Part shown: positions 24,427 to 31,972 of the stretch, one piece after another
How the letters are laid out: every line of letters begins with the position of its first letter
Position numbering within the stretch: the stretch's first letter is position 1
From: Thermoplasmata archaeon
GTDB taxonomy: Archaea; Thermoplasmatota; DTKX01; VGTL01
NCBI GenBank assembly: GCA_038851035.1
Contig: JAWCLH010000028.1
Location: forward strand, 1 to 37,578
Direction of reading: 5' to 3'
DNA length: 37,578 nucleotides
Notes under the pieces: model-generated
Told to the model about the DNA's origin: nothing
The model's database searches: none
Seen by the model: only the letters and a program-made list of their open reading frames with translations
Position numbers and translations under genes: made by a program

Positions 24427-24647
24427 TTCTTCCCTCCTCCCTTCTTCCCCGCCTTTTTTCCAGCGTCCTCCGCCCTCATCTCCGCACAGTGCTCTCCCTT
24501 CATGAATGCCCCGCACCGCGGGCACTTGATAGAGCTGCACGGAATTCCTCTTGTATGCTCGATTTTGTTACTGCACTTTGGGCATATGCAGAACCTCGAG
24601 CCGTAGCTCGAGGCGAATCGCCTCGTGTCTTCGACTTTCTTCGCCAC
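24423..24647 (-). CDS. Small zinc-ribbon protein
   Basis: A 74-residue protein with two Cys pairs, CPKCSNK (around 22-25) and CPRCGAF (around 42-45), plus C20 and C37, forming a zinc ribbon. The C-terminus is Lys/Gly-rich (AGKKAGKKGGGKK). The start is GTG 24647. Such small ribbons are common in the Orp/NifX/MinD gene sets of anaerobes, where their job is not known; metal or Fe-S binding is an alternative to zinc. It overlaps the start of the NifX-like gene by 4 nt. Confidence 0.8.
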   Translation of the reverse strand: MAKKVEDTRRFASSYGSRFCICPKCSNKIEHTRGIPCSSIKCPRCGAFMKGEHCAEMRAEDAGKKAGKKGGGKK

Positions 24648-24725
24648 CTCTCATCCCCTCCCGACAGTGTTCACCCGCTCTCCATTCCTCTTCCCTCTCA
24701 CTCTCGCTCCCATACCCCTCGGCGC

Positions 24726-25082
24726 TCACTCAAGCTCCTTCATTCTCTTCTTTATCTCATCGAGCCTCGCCTCGAGCGCCTTTCTTTCCGCCTCAAGGAA
24801 CTCCTTCTCCTGCCTGGGCGGGATGGCGGGCGGAAAGGGAGGGGGGTAGCCGTATGGGGGCTGTCCTGGCGATATGCTGTCAGAGGGCCTGGGCACTGGA
24901 GGTGGATATCCATACGGCGGGTACCTGCACCTGCCCCTCCCCTGTCCCATTCCCCCTCCGCCCCCCCGCCCCATCCCGCGTCCCATGCCGCGTCCCATCC
25001 CGCCCCCCATACCGCCTCCCATGCCCCTTCCCCCACCCCCCGAAGCCGGGGGACCACGTCGTCGGGCTGCCTCCGGGAGCAA
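24726..25082 (-). CDS. DUF5320-type segment, probable C-terminal half of a frameshifted NifX fusion
   Basis: This frame encodes a Gly/Met/Arg repeat (GRGMGGGMGGGMGRGMGRGM), a Pro/Tyr linker (YPPYGYPPP, twice) and a coiled-coil end (EKEFLEAERKALEARLDEIK), the layout of DUF5320 proteins. No good start exists: TTG 25082 and ATG 25022 are the only options, and both lie inside the NifX-like frame. It is the +1 frame relative to the NifX gene. A one-base indel in the G-runs at about 25027-25050 would join the two into a NifX-DUF5320 protein. It may also be a separate, overlapping gene. See the matching finding. Confidence 0.6.
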   Translation of the reverse strand: MLPEAARRRGPPASGGGGRGMGGGMGGGMGRGMGRGMGRGGGGGMGQGRGRCRYPPYGYPPPVPRPSDSISPGQPPYGYPPPFPPAIPPRQEKEFLEAERKALEARLDEIKKRMKELE

Positions 25083-25410
25083 GGGCCTCGCCTAAGAGAT
25101 ACTTCCCGACCGCCTCCCTCACGGGAATTCCGACGACCGGGGCCATCACTATTCCCGCCTGCGCCAGAACCTGCGACGCGTGGGGCCCGAACCTGCCAGC
25201 GATGACGGCCCTGACGCCTTCCTTTGCGGCGAGCTGCGCGACCTGAATTCCGACGCCCCCCATGTCGCCCGCGAACTGGTTCGGGACCACCGTTGCATTC
25301 TTGATCTCCTTTGCATCGACCTCCACAATCGTGAATGTAGCGCAGCGCCCGAAGACATTCGACACGATGTCGTCCAGCCCGCCTTTAGTCGTCGCAACCA
25401 TGATTTTCAT
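24880..25410 (-). CDS. NifX/Orp-like protein, C-terminus probably frameshifted
   Basis: Residues 1-115 match the NifX-like family: MKIMVATTKGGLDDIVSNVF, GRCATFTIVEVD, NQFAGDMGGVGIQVAQLAAK and IAGRFGPHASQVLAQAGIV. After GKYLLGEALAPGGSPTTW (to about 125) the frame becomes Gly/Arg/His-rich without clear family pattern, and ends at 24880 without similarity. In the +1 frame the same DNA gives a well-formed DUF5320 end. So the true protein may run 25410 to 24726 through a frameshift. GGTGAG before the ATG 25410 serves as a Shine-Dalgarno sequence. It is 32 nt downstream of the stop of a stand-alone DUF5320 gene (25443-25835). The role is inferred as a carrier for a metal-sulfur unit, by family. Confidence 0.85.
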   Translation of the reverse strand: MKIMVATTKGGLDDIVSNVFGRCATFTIVEVDAKEIKNATVVPNQFAGDMGGVGIQVAQLAAKEGVRAVIAGRFGPHASQVLAQAGIVMAPVVGIPVREAVGKYLLGEALAPGGSPTTWSPGFGGWGKGHGRRYGGRDGTRHGTRDGAGGRRGNGTGEGQVQVPAVWISTSSAQAL

Positions 25411-25421
25411 TTTCTCACCTT

Positions 25422-25429
25422 AAAAAAAA
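25422..25429 (-). terminator. Possible oligo-T8 terminator between DUF5320 and NifX-like genes
   Basis: On the minus strand an uninterrupted T8 tract lies 13 nt after the DUF5320 stop. It could end some transcripts or lower expression of the NifX-MinD part, or instead act as part of a promoter (TTTTTTTTAAGG). Confidence 0.4.
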
Positions 25430-25442
25430 GGGAGAGGAGGGG

Positions 25443-25835
25443 CTACTTCCTCAGCTCCTCCAGCCGCTTCTTGATTTCGGCCACGCGCTCCTCAAGCGCT
25501 GAGAGCTCTTCGGTTAGCGACCTCTCCTCCTCCTCCCTGCTCATACCGGAAGGTTGCGGGTAGCCGGGGTAGCCCGGTGGAGGAGCCCACAGGCCCCACC
25601 GCGGTGGCGGAGCGGAGTGGCCAGCCGCGCCTCCAGTCCCCGAGGGAGGCGTACTGCCACTTCTCAGCCACGGGTTGAGGAACCACCAGCACGCCCAACG
25701 CCCGTAGACCCAGCCAGGCCTTTGCCAGGGCGGAAGGTGGCTGAATGGCCCCCTCCCCGGCCACGGGCCCCCGAAAAACACGCGGCCCCGGCCTGCTCCT
25801 CCTCCGTATCCGCATCCATACCAGCCGCTCCACAT
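25443..25835 (-). CDS. DUF5320 protein
   Basis: A 130-residue protein with a Gly/Trp/Tyr/Arg-rich N-terminus (MWSGWYGCGYGGG), a Trp/Pro-rich middle, and a coiled-coil end (EEEERSLTEELSALEERVAE then IKKRLEELRK) typical of DUF5320. The family has no agreed function but is repeatedly encoded next to Mrp, NifX-like and MinD-ferredoxin genes in anaerobes. It likely binds a partner through the coiled coil. A GGTGATG just before ATG 25835 gives a good ribosome site. The coiled coil resembles that of the DUF5320 segment at 24726-25082, so the two arose by duplication. Confidence 0.83.
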   Translation of the reverse strand: MWSGWYGCGYGGGAGRGRVFFGGPWPGRGPFSHLPPWQRPGWVYGRWACWWFLNPWLRSGSTPPSGTGGAAGHSAPPPRWGLWAPPPGYPGYPQPSGMSREEEERSLTEELSALEERVAEIKKRLEELRK

Positions 25836-25860
25836 GTTGCATCACCTTACTAATCTCCAC

Positions 25861-26775
25861 TCACTTATTCGGGCCATCCTCACTGCCTTTGCCGCCCTCT
25901 ACTTTCCCCTCCTCCCCTCCCTCCTCTTTTTGCGCGCCTCCCACGAGCTCCTCAACCTTGCGTGCGATTTCTTCGAAGGCCTTCGCGGTGGGCGAGCTCA
26001 TAGACTCCGTCACGAAGGGCCTCCCCGCGTCGCCCGTGTCCGTTATCATCGGGTCGAGCGGTATGCAGCCCAGGAAAGGAACCGTGAGGTCCATGCAGGC
26101 CCTCATCCCGCCGCCGGTCTTGAAGACATCGACTCTCTTTCCGCAGTGGGGGCAGGTGAGGCCGCTCATATTCTCTATGAGGCCGATGACTGGAAGGTTG
26201 AGGGCCCGGGCGAAGTTGATTGACTTGCGCACGCTGAGAAGCGCGACGTCCTGCGGGGTCGTTACTATCAGCGCCCCATCGGGCCCCGGCAGGAGCTGGG
26301 CGATGCTCAGGGGCTCGTCGCCCGTGCCCGGGGGCAGGTCGATTATGAGGTAGTCGAGCTCGCCCCACTTCACCTCGCCCAGGAATTGCTTGATTGCCAT
26401 CATCTTGAGCGGCCCGCGCCAGATAACAGGCGAGTCGTTATCGCTCAGCAGGAAGCCGATCGACATCACTTTGATTCTGGGCGCGACGGGAATCGGCTCC
26501 ACACCGGCGCCCGTGACGACAGGTCGCTTTCCTTCAACGCCGAGCAGCTTGGGAATCGTGGGACCGTGGATGTCGCAGTCCAGAATTCCAACAGTGTGCC
26601 CCCTCATCGATAGCGCCACCGCGAGGTTGGCGGCAACCGTGCTCTTTCCGACTCCGCCCTTTCCGCTCATGATGACGAGCTTGTGCTTTACGTCCTTTAG
26701 AGCGATGTGGATGTCGATTTCGTCCGCGCTCTTCGGCCGCTCTCCGCTCTCCCGCTTCTCTTCAGCGTTCTGCAT
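25861..26775 (-). CDS. Mrp/NBP35-type Fe-S carrier ATPase
   Basis: A 304-residue cytoplasmic protein of the Mrp/ApbC/NBP35 group, which holds and transfers [4Fe-4S] clusters in an ATP-dependent way. Walker A is GKGGVGKST at residues 38-46; [14 protein letters not shown] follows at about 67-80, [10 protein letters not shown] at 146-155, and the cluster-binding CPHC at 208-211. The Mrp-specific [10 protein letters not shown] makes the call firm. The C-terminus is a Gly/Glu/Lys-rich tail. It overlaps the end of the DUF134 gene by 14 nt and precedes the DUF5320 gene by 25 nt, so one operon is likely. It lacks the N-terminal DUF59 domain of bacterial Mrp. Confidence 0.96.
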   Translation of the reverse strand: MQNAEEKRESGERPKSADEIDIHIALKDVKHKLVIMSGKGGVGKSTVAANLAVALSMRGHTVGILDCDIHGPTIPKLLGVEGKRPVVTGAGVEPIPVAPRIKVMSIGFLLSDNDSPVIWRGPLKMMAIKQFLGEVKWGELDYLIIDLPPGTGDEPLSIAQLLPGPDGALIVTTPQDVALLSVRKSINFARALNLPVIGLIENMSGLTCPHCGKRVDVFKTGGGMRACMDLTVPFLGCIPLDPMITDTGDAGRPFVTESMSSPTAKAFEEIARKVEELVGGAQKEEGGEEGKVEGGKGSEDGPNK

Positions 26776-27238
26776 TTCCGTCTACCTCCTTCTCGCGGCG
26801 CCGCGTTGCCTGCCCCCAGTCCACCCTGGCGACCTCTGCCGAGCCACACTCCGGGCACTCGCCAGGCCTCCCCGTCCCGAAGGGCTCGTCCCAGGCGTGG
26901 CCGCAGGAGTCGCACACGAACCTCCGCGCCGCCACGATGTAGCTGCCGCCGCGTATCGCGATGGCGCATCCCTTTACAAGAGCCTCCGCCACCTTTCTCC
27001 GGGCGCGGGTCAGCTCGTCCCACAGAGCCCTTCTCGAGATGCCCATCCTTAGGGCGGCCGCGTCCTGCTCCAGCCCCTCGAGGTCAACGAGCCGGAGCGC
27101 CTCGAGCTCCTCGACGGCTAGCTCCACAACCTCGAGGTCCGAGACGGGAACCCCCCTCGGCTTGTAGTATGTAACCCGGGGGACCGCCTCGACCCTCCGA
27201 GGGCAGCGGGGCCGGCCCCGCATTCGCCGTCTCATCAA
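26762..27238 (-). CDS. DUF134 (UPF0251) DNA-binding protein with zinc ribbon
   Basis: A 158-residue protein with the family start [10 protein letters not shown] and a sigma-like helix-turn-helix ([19 protein letters not shown] and [14 protein letters not shown] regions, about 52-85), followed by a zinc ribbon with CDSCG and CPECG. DUF134 proteins are usually the first gene of NifX/Mrp/MinD-ferredoxin clusters and are thought to control them. Two starts, ATG 27238 or ATG 27235, are possible; a TATA box lies ~23 nt upstream. Its position as the first gene of the block fits a local regulator. Its operator was not recognised. Confidence 0.92.
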   Translation of the reverse strand: MMRRRMRGRPRCPRRVEAVPRVTYYKPRGVPVSDLEVVELAVEELEALRLVDLEGLEQDAAALRMGISRRALWDELTRARRKVAEALVKGCAIAIRGGSYIVAARRFVCDSCGHAWDEPFGTGRPGECPECGSAEVARVDWGQATRRREKEVDGNAER

Positions 27239-27255
27239 TTAACGCATAGGCGATG

Positions 27256-27265
27256 AAATATATAG
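27256..27265 (-). promoter_or_regulatory. TATA box for the DUF134-Mrp-MinD block
   Basis: On the minus strand CTATATATTT is centred ~23 nt before ATG 27238, giving a leaderless mRNA. It lies directly after the stop of the glycerate kinase gene (27275), so the block has its own promoter. Confidence 0.6.
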
Positions 27266-27274
27266 GGCTTACTA

Positions 27275-28873
27275 CTAATTTTTTTCAGTTATTAGCAAAC
27301 CAATGTCTGCTACGTTTGTCCCCGTGGGCCCTGTGAGCAGGAGCCCGTTTGTCTTCTTGAAGAAGCTGTTCGAATCGTTGTTTTCAAGGAAGAGGGCGGC
27401 CTTGAGGCTCAGTTTCGTTGCGTGCTCCATCACCTCCGCATCTGCGATTGCGCCTGCGGCATCGGAGTTCCCATCTATGCCGTCGGTACCCATGGAGGCG
27501 AGGGTCCAGGCAGGGTAAATGGTGTCGGGTTTTGTTGGGGACTGGGCCTCGCTCGTGCCTCCTTCAATCTGGCGGAGTGAAAGGCTCCCGGTGTCAGCGA
27601 GCTCGTGAGATAAGCGGCCCCTCTCAAGCCCATTCAGCGCCGCCAGCGCCATCTCCTGATTCCTCCCTCCCCTCCCACTCCCCCTAACCGTTACCGTTAG
27701 CTCGCCCCCGAAGACAAGGGCGGCGGGCCTTCTCAGCTCCCCGGTCTCCAGCAGACGCCGCATCTCCGGAAAGAGCAATTTCTCAGGGAACTCGCGGGCC
27801 TCGCCCACGCTCCACCTGTATCTCGTTGCCACATCGTAGCCGAGTTGGCGGGCGCGTGCCGCGGCCGCATCTACGGCCTTTTCGTTGTTTCCGATGATTA
27901 TATTCCTAACCCGTGTGAAAACGGGGTTGTCCGCCTTCGGCGTCTCGCTCCTGCGTGATTCAAGCAGTCGTCTGACGCTCTCCGGAGCCTCCGCCCATAT
28001 TCCATATTTCCTGAGAACAGCTATTGCGTCGTCGCAGGTCTTTGTGTCGGGAGCCGTCGGGCCGGAGGCTATCGAGTCGAGCGGGTCGCCCAGCACATCC
28101 GACAGGATGAGGCTGAATATGCGCGCCCTCCCCGCCGCCAGAGCGAGCTTTCCACCTTTGATTCGGGAGAGGTGTTTGCGGACGGAGTTGATTTCCACGA
28201 TATCAGCCCCGCACTTCAGCAGCAGCCGGGTCGTCTCCATCTTGTCCTCAAGGCGAATTCCCTCCTCCGGCAGGGGCATGAGCGCGGAGCCGCCGCCACT
28301 TATCAAACAAATCACGACGTCCCTCTCCGTCGCGCTGCGCGCGAGCTCCAGAATTCGCTCCGCGCCCCTAACCCCGCTCTCGTCAGGAATTGGGTGGCGG
28401 GCCCTGTTTATATGAATTCGCCCGATGTCTTTTTCCTCAAGACCGTTGACCCAGCCCTCTGCCCTGTCCCCCAGAGCCTCATGGACGGCCTGAACCATGG
28501 CCGTCGCGGCCTTGCCACAGCCGACGACGATGACACGCGCCCCTTTCTCGAGCGTGACCTCATCCACTGTGGTTCCCGGGCCCCCGCTCTTCTTGGGTCC
28601 CGCGTCCCCGTCCCTCAGCCCGACCTGCCCTGGAGGGGCCTCCCTTACCCCCCCACCGCCTGCACCCGCCGACCTCGCCCCTGCGGATAACTCCGGCGCC
28701 TGGCCTTCCCGGGCCCCGGGCCCTATCCTCAGCGCGTTTCCGCGGAGCGAGAGATGCTCGAGCACTGATGCGCGCGGGTCAACGGAGCGGATGCCGGCCT
28801 CCAGAATGCTCAGGACCTTTCTCCTCGTCTCCGCGCATCGCCCTGACAGGAGTTCCCGCTCGTTGAGGAACAT
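27275..28873 (-). CDS. Glycerate 2-kinase (MOFRL family)
   Basis: A 532-residue enzyme that phosphorylates D-glycerate, giving 2-phosphoglycerate, in the cytoplasm. Motifs are VIVVGCGKAATAM (nucleotide/substrate loop), LISGGGSALMPLPEEGI, NSVRKHLSRIKGGKLA, SGPTAPDTKTCDDA and the C-terminal MOFRL domain with GGRNQEMALAAL and GTDGIDGNSDAAGA. A ~45-residue Gly/Ala/Pro-rich insert (about 60-105) precedes the first motif; standard members lack it. ATG 28873 follows GGTGGAGGGGG and is preferred over the in-frame ATG at 28927. The gene is divergent from korD with a shared promoter region. Glycerate use and the 2-oxoacid oxidoreductase may thus be controlled together. Confidence 0.95.
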   Translation of the reverse strand: MFLNERELLSGRCAETRRKVLSILEAGIRSVDPRASVLEHLSLRGNALRIGPGAREGQAPELSAGARSAGAGGGGVREAPPGQVGLRDGDAGPKKSGGPGTTVDEVTLEKGARVIVVGCGKAATAMVQAVHEALGDRAEGWVNGLEEKDIGRIHINRARHPIPDESGVRGAERILELARSATERDVVICLISGGGSALMPLPEEGIRLEDKMETTRLLLKCGADIVEINSVRKHLSRIKGGKLALAAGRARIFSLILSDVLGDPLDSIASGPTAPDTKTCDDAIAVLRKYGIWAEAPESVRRLLESRRSETPKADNPVFTRVRNIIIGNNEKAVDAAAARARQLGYDVATRYRWSVGEAREFPEKLLFPEMRRLLETGELRRPAALVFGGELTVTVRGSGRGGRNQEMALAALNGLERGRLSHELADTGSLSLRQIEGGTSEAQSPTKPDTIYPAWTLASMGTDGIDGNSDAAGAIADAEVMEHATKLSLKAALFLENNDSNSFFKKTNGLLLTGPTGTNVADIGLLITEKN

Positions 28874-28927
28874 AATCCCCCTCCACCGTATTTGGCAGGC
28901 CGGCTTAACGATTTCGGGTCTGTGCAA

Positions 28928-28937
28928 GCTTTATGCT
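28928..28937. promoter_or_regulatory. Shared TATA region of korD and glycerate kinase
   Basis: GCTTTATG (28928-28935) is centred 27 nt before the GTG of korD, the leaderless spacing. The reverse complement, CATAAAGC, can serve the glycerate kinase gene in the other direction, with a transcript start near 28910 and a leader holding its Shine-Dalgarno sequence. One AT element may thus serve both. Confidence 0.5.
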
Positions 28938-28958
28938 CCGGCGCGTCATTGGCCCTCT

Positions 28959-29378
28959 GTGGCCCGGAGGCACGAGGTCCGTATACTGAAAGAGATGTGC
29001 AAGGGCTGCGGAATATGCGTCCGCTTCTGCCCTGTCGGGGTCCTTGAGATGTCCGAGGAGCTGACGCCTAGGGGCTACCATCCTCCGGTTGTTAAGGAAG
29101 GGAGGCTGTGCATGGGGTGCAGGACATGCGAGCTGATGTGCCCGGACCTCGCAATTTTTATTGAAGAGGCGGTCGCCGCGCGTTCGGGGGAGCGGAATGT
29201 GGAGAGAGGGGTGGTGGATGGGGAAACTAGGAAGGAAGCGGAGAGGATGAGAAAGGAGAGAGGCGCGGGGCACGGGGAAAAAAGAAATATGGAGGCAGAG
29301 AGAGGGAGGGGAGCTGGAGAGAGGAGAGAGGGGAGACTGATGGAAGAGGAGAGGGGGGATGAGGGGTGGTGGAGTTGA
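28959..29378 (+). CDS. korD: 2-oxoacid:ferredoxin oxidoreductase, delta (ferredoxin) subunit
   Basis: A 139-residue subunit with two [4Fe-4S] motifs, C14/C17/C20/C24 (CKGCGICVRFC) and C51/C54/C57/C61 (CMGCRTCELMC). It passes electrons from the oxidoreductase to ferredoxin. Its first ~70 residues are complete by family comparison; the other ~70 form an Arg/Glu/Gly-rich low-complexity tail (from about 76) with no counterpart in the family. The longer upstream open frame (from 28497) runs antisense to glycerate kinase and is noise; GTG 28959 is chosen because of the TATA spacing and because the protein begins with the usual RRHEVRILKEMCKGC. It is the first gene of the kor cluster. Confidence 0.93.
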   Translation: MARRHEVRILKEMCKGCGICVRFCPVGVLEMSEELTPRGYHPPVVKEGRLCMGCRTCELMCPDLAIFIEEAVAARSGERNVERGVVDGETRKEAERMRKERGAGHGEKRNMEAERGRGAGERREGRLMEEERGDEGWWS

Positions 29379-29390
29379 GGAATACAGGAG
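29190..29390 (+). other. Purine-rich tract at the korD-korA junction
   Basis: About 200 nt on the + strand are dominated by G and A (runs such as GGAGAGAGGAGAGAGGGGAG). It covers the codons of the KorD tail and the junction to korA. The matching pyrimidine strand could form unusual DNA structure, and the same kind of sequence recurs between korB and korC. Confidence 0.5.
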
Positions 29391-29508
29391 CGCTGGGGGC
29401 GGTGTGGTTCTTGAGGCGGAGGACAAGATTGCAGGGGGCTGGGTGATGAAGAGGCGCACCGGGGCGGGCCGTGGAGTCGGTGTAAGGGGGAGGCGGCCGG
29501 AGGAGAGA

Positions 29509-30678
29509 ATGCGAAGCGACAGCAGGGAAAGGGCGGAGCTGCGCGCCGCCTATCTCAGGCGCCACCGTGGAAGGAAGCTCTTTGACCTCGGGGACGTGGC
29601 GGTTGCTTGGGGGGCCCTTTTCGCGGGCTGCGACTTCTTCGCTTCCTATCCAATAACACCCGCCTCGGAAATCGGCGAGTTCCTCTCCCGCGAGCTGCCG
29701 CGGGCTGGCGGCCGCATCATCCAGATGGAGGACGAGATAGCCTCGCTCTCGGCCGTTATCGGAGCGGCTTGGGTGGGGGCGAGGTCGATGACCGCGACCT
29801 CGGGCCCGGGCTTCTCTCTGATGCAGGAGGGGCTGGGTTACGCCTTCATGACCGAGACCCCGTGCGTCGTTGTCGATGTCCAGAGGTCTGGGCCATCCAC
29901 GGGGCAGGCGACGAAGCCCGCCCAGGGCGACATCATGCAGGCGCGCTGGGGTACCCACGGTGACCACGAGGCGATAGCGCTCTGCCCCAATTCCGTGCAG
30001 GAGTGTCTCGACCTGACGTACCGGGCGTTCGAAATCGCGGCCGCCCTCCGGACCCCGGTCACCCTGCTTCTCGACGGAGAGGTGGGCCACATGAGGGAGC
30101 CGTTCGAGCTCAGGGCACCGCCGCCCATTGCCGGGTTGCCCCGCCCACCGGACCCGGATGAGGCGCCTCCCTTCGGCGGCGACCCCGTGCCGCCAGCGGT
30201 TCATTTCGGGGAGGGCAGGTTTCTTCACGTAACTGGGTCAACACACAGACCCGATGGGACAAGGGACATAGTGAGCCGGGAGGTGCATGAGGCTCTGGTC
30301 AAAAGGCTCTGCAGAAAAATCGACGAGAATCGGGGGGTGCTGTACGATGTGGAGTCGGATGTCCCGGATGGCGCGACCAAGGTCGTTTTCTGCTGCGGCG
30401 CCCCCTCCCGGCCCGCGTTGGGGGCGGTGATGAGGGCCAGGGAGAGCGGCATGATGGTCGGTTACGTGCGGCCCCGCACCATCTGGCCATTCCCGCGCGA
30501 GGCTGTCGACGCCCTGCCCGAGAGTGTGGAAAAAATCTTCGTACCGGAGATGAATCTGGGCCAGCTGGCGCGCGAGGTCGAGCGCTACACATGTGCCGAT
30601 GTCGTCAGCCTCCCGAAAATCGGCGGCGTGACACACACAGTTCAGGAAATCTGCAGCAAACTGAAGGAGGTCTCCTGA
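29509..30678 (+). CDS. korA: 2-oxoacid:ferredoxin oxidoreductase, alpha subunit
   Basis: A 389-residue subunit (with the start used here). GDVAVAWGALFAGCDFFASY is followed by PITPASEIGEFLS, MEDEIASLSAVIGAAWVGAR and TATSGPGFSLMQEGLGYAFM, the standard KorA/VorA pyrimidine-domain pattern; RSGPSTGQATKPAQGD is also conserved. With KorB it binds thiamine pyrophosphate and decarboxylates a 2-oxoacid (2-oxoglutarate or a related acid) to acyl-CoA, reducing ferredoxin. The frame is open from ATG 29359, which overlaps korD, but the first ~50 codons are Gly/Arg-rich and unlike the family; ATG 29509 has GGAGGAG before it, and ATG 29446 is a third option. No cysteine-rich ferredoxin insert is present. Confidence 0.93.
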   Translation: MRSDSRERAELRAAYLRRHRGRKLFDLGDVAVAWGALFAGCDFFASYPITPASEIGEFLSRELPRAGGRIIQMEDEIASLSAVIGAAWVGARSMTATSGPGFSLMQEGLGYAFMTETPCVVVDVQRSGPSTGQATKPAQGDIMQARWGTHGDHEAIALCPNSVQECLDLTYRAFEIAAALRTPVTLLLDGEVGHMREPFELRAPPPIAGLPRPPDPDEAPPFGGDPVPPAVHFGEGRFLHVTGSTHRPDGTRDIVSREVHEALVKRLCRKIDENRGVLYDVESDVPDGATKVVFCCGAPSRPALGAVMRARESGMMVGYVRPRTIWPFPREAVDALPESVEKIFVPEMNLGQLAREVERYTCADVVSLPKIGGVTHTVQEICSKLKEVS

Positions 30679-30720
30679 TGCCGCCAGCCCTCTATTGCGG
30701 GGGAATGGAGGTGTGAGGGA

Positions 30721-31620
30721 ATGGCCCCGGCCCGAGCTCCGGAGGGGAGGAGGGATGCCTTGATGGAGCACCCGCTGGCGAGGTACCTGCGCCCTGGCAC
30801 GATGCCCTCGACCTTCTGCCCCGGTTGCGGCTGCGGAATGGTCCTGAACTGCTTCATCCGGACAGTTGACAGGATGGGCATAAGGCCCGAGGAGCTTCTA
30901 ATGGTCACGGGCATCGGCTGCTCGTCATGGATTCCATCGCCGCTCTTCAAGTGCGACACCCTGCACACCACCCACGGGAGGGCCGTGGCCTTCGCCACAG
31001 GCGCCAAGCTGATGAGCCCCGGGACGAGGGTGCTGATTATCGCCGGAGACGGGGACCTGGCCGGAATCGGAGGCAATCACCTCATCCACGCCGCCCACAG
31101 GAACATTGACCTCGGGGTGATGATGGTGAACAACGGGATTTATGGAATGACGGGCGGCCAGTCCTCGCCGACCACACCCGCCGGAGCGAGGACCTCGACC
31201 TCCCCCTACGGCCACCTCGAGCGCCCGATGCTCGTTGCAGAGCTGGTCGCGGCCGCCGGCGCGAACTACGTCGCGCGCTGGACGACATACCACATCCGCC
31301 AGCTCTCGGGGGCTATGGAGGAGCTGATCCTCGGCGAGGGGTTCAGGTTCCTCGAGATAGTCTCGCAGTGCCCGACCTACTTCCGCTCCGAAGGGGCCAG
31401 AACCGGAGCGGAGATGCTCGAGTACTTCAGGGACCACAGTGTCCCGGTTGAGAAAATAAGGGCAGCGCCCGAAATGCGGAAGCAATCGAAAATACCCGTG
31501 GGGACGCTGGTGGACAGGAAGGAGCCGGGATATATTTCCGTGATGCTGAAGATGGAGAAGAGAATTCGGAGGGGTGTGGTCGAGGCTCGGGGGCCCGAAA
31601 TCGGAGGAGCGCGCGGCTGA
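30721..31620 (+). CDS. korB: 2-oxoacid:ferredoxin oxidoreductase, beta subunit
   Basis: A 299-residue thiamine-pyrophosphate-binding subunit. CPGCGCGMVL (about 33-42), GIGCSSWI, HTTHGRAVAFATGAKL, the TPP/Mg motif GDGDLAGIGGNHLIHAAHRN and NNGIYGMTGGQSSPTTPAG are all seen. The substrate cannot be fixed from sequence; 2-oxoglutarate is likely by the korDABC order. A second start, ATG 30763 (MEHPLARYLRPG), would drop an N-terminal Ala/Arg-rich part. It lies 42 nt after korA. The C-terminus is normal, but the next gene is 352 nt away, unusual inside this operon type. Confidence 0.95.
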   Translation: MAPARAPEGRRDALMEHPLARYLRPGTMPSTFCPGCGCGMVLNCFIRTVDRMGIRPEELLMVTGIGCSSWIPSPLFKCDTLHTTHGRAVAFATGAKLMSPGTRVLIIAGDGDLAGIGGNHLIHAAHRNIDLGVMMVNNGIYGMTGGQSSPTTPAGARTSTSPYGHLERPMLVAELVAAAGANYVARWTTYHIRQLSGAMEELILGEGFRFLEIVSQCPTYFRSEGARTGAEMLEYFRDHSVPVEKIRAAPEMRKQSKIPVGTLVDRKEPGYISVMLKMEKRIRRGVVEARGPEIGGARG

Positions 31621-31972
31621 GGCGGCGGCGTCGAGAGGGAGGAAAGGGAATGGGGCGGAGGGGCGCATGGAGCGCGGGGATGAGGGTCCGGGGCCAGCGG
31701 GGAGGAGGGGGAACAGAGGCGGAGAGGCCCACGAAGCGCGGGGCTGCGGCGGGGACCGACCATGGAAAAGCCGTGATGGCGATGGGGGAGGCACGTGGAA
31801 GGACGGGTGAGGACGGGGAGCCCGGGAGGGCACAGGCGCCGTCGGGAAGGAGGGCGAAGGATGTGCTTCGGATGGCGGCGGCGCTGTCTGGAAGGGGGAC
31901 GAGGGTTGTGCCTCGGAAGGGAGCGACATTGTCGGACAGGCAGGCGGAGAGTGTTCAGGGAGGCTGATTAGG
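31621..31972 (+). other. 352-nt gap between korB and korC, no credible gene
   Basis: The interval is rich in G and A on the + strand. Frames open in it give only Arg/Gly/Ala-rich sequence without conserved features, so they are not called. It ends in a set of three imperfect ~45-nt repeats (next entry). The interval may be untranslated mRNA of the kor operon or a decayed extension like the KorD tail. Confidence 0.55.
31811..31945 (+). repeat. Three imperfect 45-nt tandem repeats
   Basis: Units start at 31811, 31856 and 31901. By eye, adjacent units agree at roughly two thirds of positions; all share the pattern GTC-x-GGA-x-x-G near their ends and CTTCGG / CCTCGG / CCCGGG in the middle. A 45-nt unit is a multiple of three, so an ancestral in-frame 15-residue repeat is possible. 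Confidence 0.5.

Noticed and set aside
24951-25034. Repeated CCCAT(C/G)CC blocks resembling a short tandem repeat or CRISPR
   Set aside because: They encode the Gly-Met-Arg repeat of the DUF5320 segment; units are short and have no unique spacers.
28497-28958. Upstream extension of korD
   Set aside because: It runs antisense through glycerate kinase and is Pro/Ser-rich; the TATA spacing and homology support GTG 28959.
31650-31967. 105-codon plus-strand frame between korB and korC
   Set aside because: The product is Arg/Gly/Ala-rich low complexity with no ribosome site or similarity that I can see; described as a repeat region instead.
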